Assembly: GCA_964236585.1 (NCBI GenBank)
Contig: CAXSFE010000149.1
Location: 1 to 7,003 of the forward strand
Reading direction: 5' to 3'
DNA from: CAXSEF01 sp964236585
GTDB lineage: Bacteria > Pseudomonadota > Alphaproteobacteria > Acetobacterales > Acetobacteraceae
Length of the DNA stretch: 7,003 bases
Made by a program: the position numbers and the translations under genes. Position 1 is the first letter of the stretch; each line of letters opens with the position of its first letter. Shown piece by piece: positions 5,166-7,003 of this stretch. The notes beneath the pieces were generated by a model that saw only the letters and a list, made by a program, of their open reading frames with translations, ran no database searches and was not told the DNA's origin.

Positions 5166-5538
5166 CTCCACCGGCATTCCCCGCCCGTCTCTTCTTTACG
5201 GTGGATGTTGCGGCGCTTGCATCGCCCACACCAGTGGCCGTCCGCACGCCGGGCAGCGCAGTGCCCGGTCTCCCTGAGCCAAGATCGTCTTCAGGTCGTG
5301 GACGACTAGGTCGGCGGGCCGTGTGCCTGCAGGCGCCGGTGGCCTGCAGGACCGCGTTGCCGAGATCGCGGGCAGGAGGGCCGAGCAGCAGGCTGGCGTG
5401 TCGAAAGCCCTGGGCTGGCGGACACCGAGGCCGCGCGGTGGGGAGGACGAGCAGGCGCCGGGCGTCCGGAGGATGCCGCGCCATGCTCGTCGGCATACAC
5501 GGTCACTGCGCAGAGGGGTCGGGAAGCCCTGTCGACAT
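5166..5538. other. Region between the MITE-like element and tRNA-Pro
   Basis: No intact gene can be supported in these 373 bases. They hold the possible antisense remnant described separately and two copies of the palindrome CCTGCAGG (5326-5333 and 5343-5350). No clear terminator for the tRNA was found. Confidence 0.45.
5196..5334 (-). pseudogene. Possible remnant of a zinc-ribbon protein C-terminus
   Basis: On the minus strand, ending at TAA (plus 5196-5198), the frame encodes a protein-like tail: ADLVVHDLKTILAQGD, then RALRCPACGRPLVWAMQ and QAPQHPP. The CPAC pair is a zinc-knuckle-like motif. Upstream of about 5334 this frame becomes unconvincing (TPACCSALLPAISATRSCR), while the adjacent frame reads better (HASLLLGPPARDLGNAVLQATG, 5341-5400), which would fit a frameshifted, decayed gene. 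No second CxxC was seen and no start with a ribosome site joins these pieces. It could equally be chance in GC-rich DNA. Confidence 0.28.
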
Positions 5539-5615
5539 TGGTCGGAGTAAGAGGATTCGAACCTCCGGCCCCTGCGTCCCGAACACAGTGCTCTACCAGG
5601 CTGAGCTATACTCCG
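5539..5615 (-). tRNA. tRNA-Pro (anticodon CGG), CCA encoded
   Basis: The minus-strand sequence folds into a full 77-base cloverleaf: acceptor CGGAGTA/TACTCCG, D-arm GCTC/GAGC with AGCCTGGTA loop, anticodon stem CTGTG/CGCAG (one G-U) with loop TTCGGGA, variable GGGCC, T-arm GGAGG-TTCGAAT-CCTCT, discriminator A and encoded CCA (plus 5539-5541). Anticodon CGG is plus 5579-5581. The TTCGGGA loop and T-arm match known bacterial tRNA-Pro(CGG). It reads CCG codons, abundant in this genome. It lies 58 bases downstream of the LOG gene on the same strand but has its own likely promoter. Confidence 0.97.
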
Positions 5616-5626
5616 ACCGTGGGGCG

Positions 5627-5655
5627 GCTATAGCCGCTGTCCCGGCAGGGGGCAA
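5627..5655 (-). promoter_or_regulatory. Probable sigma70 promoter of tRNA-Pro
   Basis: On the minus strand, TTGCCC (plus 5650-5655) and TATAGC (plus 5627-5632) are exactly 17 bases apart. The -10 ends 11 bases before the mature 5' end, which would give a leader of about 5 bases. Confidence 0.45.
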
Positions 5656-5673
5656 GCGGCTTGGCGGCCGCTG

Positions 5674-6264
5674 CTAGATGCGGTCGGCCTGGCCCGGGGC
5701 GGAGGCGGGAGCGGCCTCGAGGCGGCGCAGGACGGAGGCGACGTCGGGGAGGACCTCGAACAGGGTGCCGCGGGGCTCGTCGGCGAAGCCGTCGCGGACG
5801 CAGGCGGCGAAGGCGGCGAGCAGGCCGTCGGCCCAGCCGCCGACGTTGCAGATCAGCACCGGCTTGTCGTGCAGGCGGAGCTGGCGCCAGGTGACGATCT
5901 CCACCGTCTCGTCGAGCGTGCCGAGGCCGCCGGGCATGGTGACGAAGGCGTCGGCGAGGCTGAACATGCGCTGCTTGCGGGTGTGCATGCTGTCGGTGAC
6001 CGTCAGGTCGTGGACGTGCTCGTGGGCGGCCTCGGTGCGGGTGAGGAACTCGGGGATCACGCCGCTGACGTTGCCGCCGCCGGCGAGCACGGCGTCGGCG
6101 ATGACGCCCATCAGGCCGATGTGGCCGCCGCCGTAGATCAGGCGCAGTTCGCGCTCGGCCAGGCCGGTGCCGAGGGCGGCGGCGGCGCGGGCCATGGCGG
6201 GGTCGTGGCCCATGCGCGAGCCGCAGAACACGGCGACCGAGCGGATCGGGGCGGCAGGCGGCAT
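5674..6264 (-). CDS. LOG-family protein (TIGR00730), nucleoside 5'-monophosphate phosphoribohydrolase
   Basis: The product is 196 residues, the usual size of short LOG proteins. Start ATG at 6264-6262 has GGAG (plus 6271-6274) 6 bases upstream. The Rossmann-like fold shows SVAVFCGSR (9-17), LIYGGGHIGLMG (42-53), DSMHTRKQRMF (91-101, with R96/K97) and the hallmark PGGLGTLDE (111-119, with E119), followed by TWRQL. Family members hydrolyse the N-glycosidic bond of nucleoside monophosphates such as AMP, or of cytokinin riboside phosphates, releasing base and ribose 5-phosphate in the cytosol. All motif residues are present, so activity is likely. Bacterial members are often called lysine decarboxylases in error. 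Its codons end in C, the reverse of plus-strand genes. It may read through toward tRNA-Pro. Confidence 0.93.
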   Translation of the reverse strand: MPPAAPIRSVAVFCGSRMGHDPAMARAAAALGTGLAERELRLIYGGGHIGLMGVIADAVLAGGGNVSGVIPEFLTRTEAAHEHVHDLTVTDSMHTRKQRMFSLADAFVTMPGGLGTLDETVEIVTWRQLRLHDKPVLICNVGGWADGLLAAFAACVRDGFADEPRGTLFEVLPDVASVLRRLEAAPASAPGQADRI

Positions 6265-6498
6265 GGCAGACTCCAGGGGCGGGGCGTGTGGCGACCGCGC
6301 GTGCGGCGCGCGCGGGGTGGCGGGACGGGCGTTATGGCAGGGGGGCGGGGTGCGGGTGGTTTTTGTGGCGGGAGCGGCGGGCGGATGCAACCGTGCTGCC
6401 ATCAGGCCAGGGGTGATGCAGGTGACGAGTGCGCGACACCGACGAGGAGGCCCGGGCCGCGGCGCGCGGTGGTGCAGGGCGGCGGGCAGGGGGCGCGC
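6265..6498. other. Divergent intergenic region between LOG and cupin genes
   Basis: These 234 bases separate two divergent start codons, so both promoters should lie here. A weak extended -10 (TGCCATAAC) on the minus strand at plus 6331-6339 could serve LOG; no matching -35 was seen. Nothing convincing was found for the cupin gene. Confidence 0.3.
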
Positions 6499-6948
6499 GT
6501 GAGCGTGGACCTGCGCGACCCGGGGGTGTCGGCGGCGGAGGTGCGGGCGGCGCTGGGGCTGGCGGCGCATCCGGAGGGCGGGCACTACCGCGAGACTTGG
6601 CGGGACGTGCAGGCGGGCGGCGGGCGGGGCGCGGGGACGGCGATCCTGTTCGTGCTGGAGGCGGGGGAGCGCAGCCGGTGGCACAGGGTGGACGGGGCGG
6701 AGCTGTGGCTGTGGCAGGCGGGGGCGGCGCTGGCGCTCGGGATCAGCGAGGACGGGGTGGCGGCGCGGGAGGTGAGGCTGGGGCCGGACCTGGGGGCGGG
6801 GGAGGTGCTGCAGGGGGTCGTGCCGGTGATGGCGTGGCAGGACGCGCGGAGCCTGGGGGCGTGGACGCTGGTGAGCTGCGTGGTGGCGCCGGCGTTCCGG
6901 TTCGAGGGGTTCGAGATGGCGCCGGAGGGGTGGGCGCCGGGGGCGTGA
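6499..6948 (+). CDS. Cupin_5 (DUF985, YML079w-like) family protein
   Basis: The product is 149 residues from GTG 6499, with AGGGGG (6488-6493) 5 bases upstream. The family pattern is clear: AALGLAAHPEGGHYRETWRD (residues 17-36), TAILFVLEAGERSRWHRVDG (47-66, H62), AELWLWQAG (67-75, E68), RLGPDLGAGEVLQGVVP and the C-terminal SLGAWTLVSCVVAPAFRF then EGFEMAPEGW. This is a single-domain cytosolic beta-barrel cupin; yeast YML079w and bacterial relatives have known structures but no settled reaction. The gene stands alone on plus, divergent from LOG, and runs directly into repeat copy C. Confidence 0.9.
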   Translation: MSVDLRDPGVSAAEVRAALGLAAHPEGGHYRETWRDVQAGGGRGAGTAILFVLEAGERSRWHRVDGAELWLWQAGAALALGISEDGVAAREVRLGPDLGAGEVLQGVVPVMAWQDARSLGAWTLVSCVVAPAFRFEGFEMAPEGWAPGA

Positions 6949-6954
6949 GGAAGG

Positions 6955-7003
6955 AAGGCTGGGCTCTGCCCAGACCCGCAAAGGGTCCGAGGACCCTTTG
7001 ATC
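6955..7003 (+). repeat. Two-hairpin intergenic repeat, copy C (may continue past the window)
   Basis: It follows the cupin stop by 6 bases. Hairpin 1 has arms CTGGGC (6959-6964) and GCCCAG (6968-6973) around TCT; hairpin 2 has arms CAAAGGGTCC (6979-6988) and GGACCCTTTG (6991-7000) around GA, then ATC. Stem 1 matches copy B; stem 2 differs from both other copies while staying perfectly paired. It may act as the terminator of the cupin gene. Confidence 0.78.

Noticed and set aside
1..7003. CRISPR array, toxin-antitoxin, phage or intact insertion sequence
   Set aside because: No regularly spaced repeats, no transposase, integrase, Cas or toxin motifs in any coding-like frame.

Overview
The window is very GC-rich with almost exclusively G/C-ending codons, and reads like the chromosome of a high-GC alphaproteobacterium. 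The gene content (YhaN-type ATPase, DUF6894-type small protein, FucA-like aldolase with an FGGY kinase) and the style of the intergenic repeats suggest Acetobacteraceae (Roseomonas/Rhodopila-like). That placement is an inference from recall, not a search result.

Layout, left to right. (1) 1-1298, plus strand: C-terminal end of a large SMC/YhaN-like AAA ATPase that begins outside the window. (2) 1291-1407: a dense hairpin cluster made of two head-to-head copies of a two-hairpin intergenic repeat; a third copy lies at 6955-7003. (3) 1428-3337, plus strand: a two-gene sugar operon in which a class II (FucA-type) aldolase overlaps the start of an FGGY sugar kinase of the D-ribulokinase/SePSK type. 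(4) 3383-3505, minus strand: a 40-residue lipoprotein. (5) 3886-4257, plus strand: a 123-residue protein of unknown function followed by a strong hairpin terminator. (6) 4303-5538: a compositionally different, gene-poor patch. It holds a lower-GC DUF6894-like gene, a 230-bp MITE-like nested inverted-repeat element whose left end coincides with that gene's stop codon, and a possible decayed antisense zinc-ribbon gene. (7) 5539-5615, minus strand: tRNA-Pro(CGG) with encoded CCA. (8) 5674-6264, minus strand: a LOG-family nucleotide phosphoribohydrolase. (9) 6499-6948, plus strand: a Cupin_5 (DUF985) protein, divergent from LOG.

The aldolase and kinase are the only genes that clearly work together. 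They form a kinase-then-aldolase module splitting a phosphorylated sugar to DHAP plus an aldehyde; the actual sugar cannot be told from sequence and no isomerase is present here. The other genes look like independent housekeeping or accessory units. The best candidates for something undescribed are the nested palindromic element at 4936-5165 and the covarying two-hairpin repeat family. No defence system, CRISPR array, prophage or transposase gene was found.
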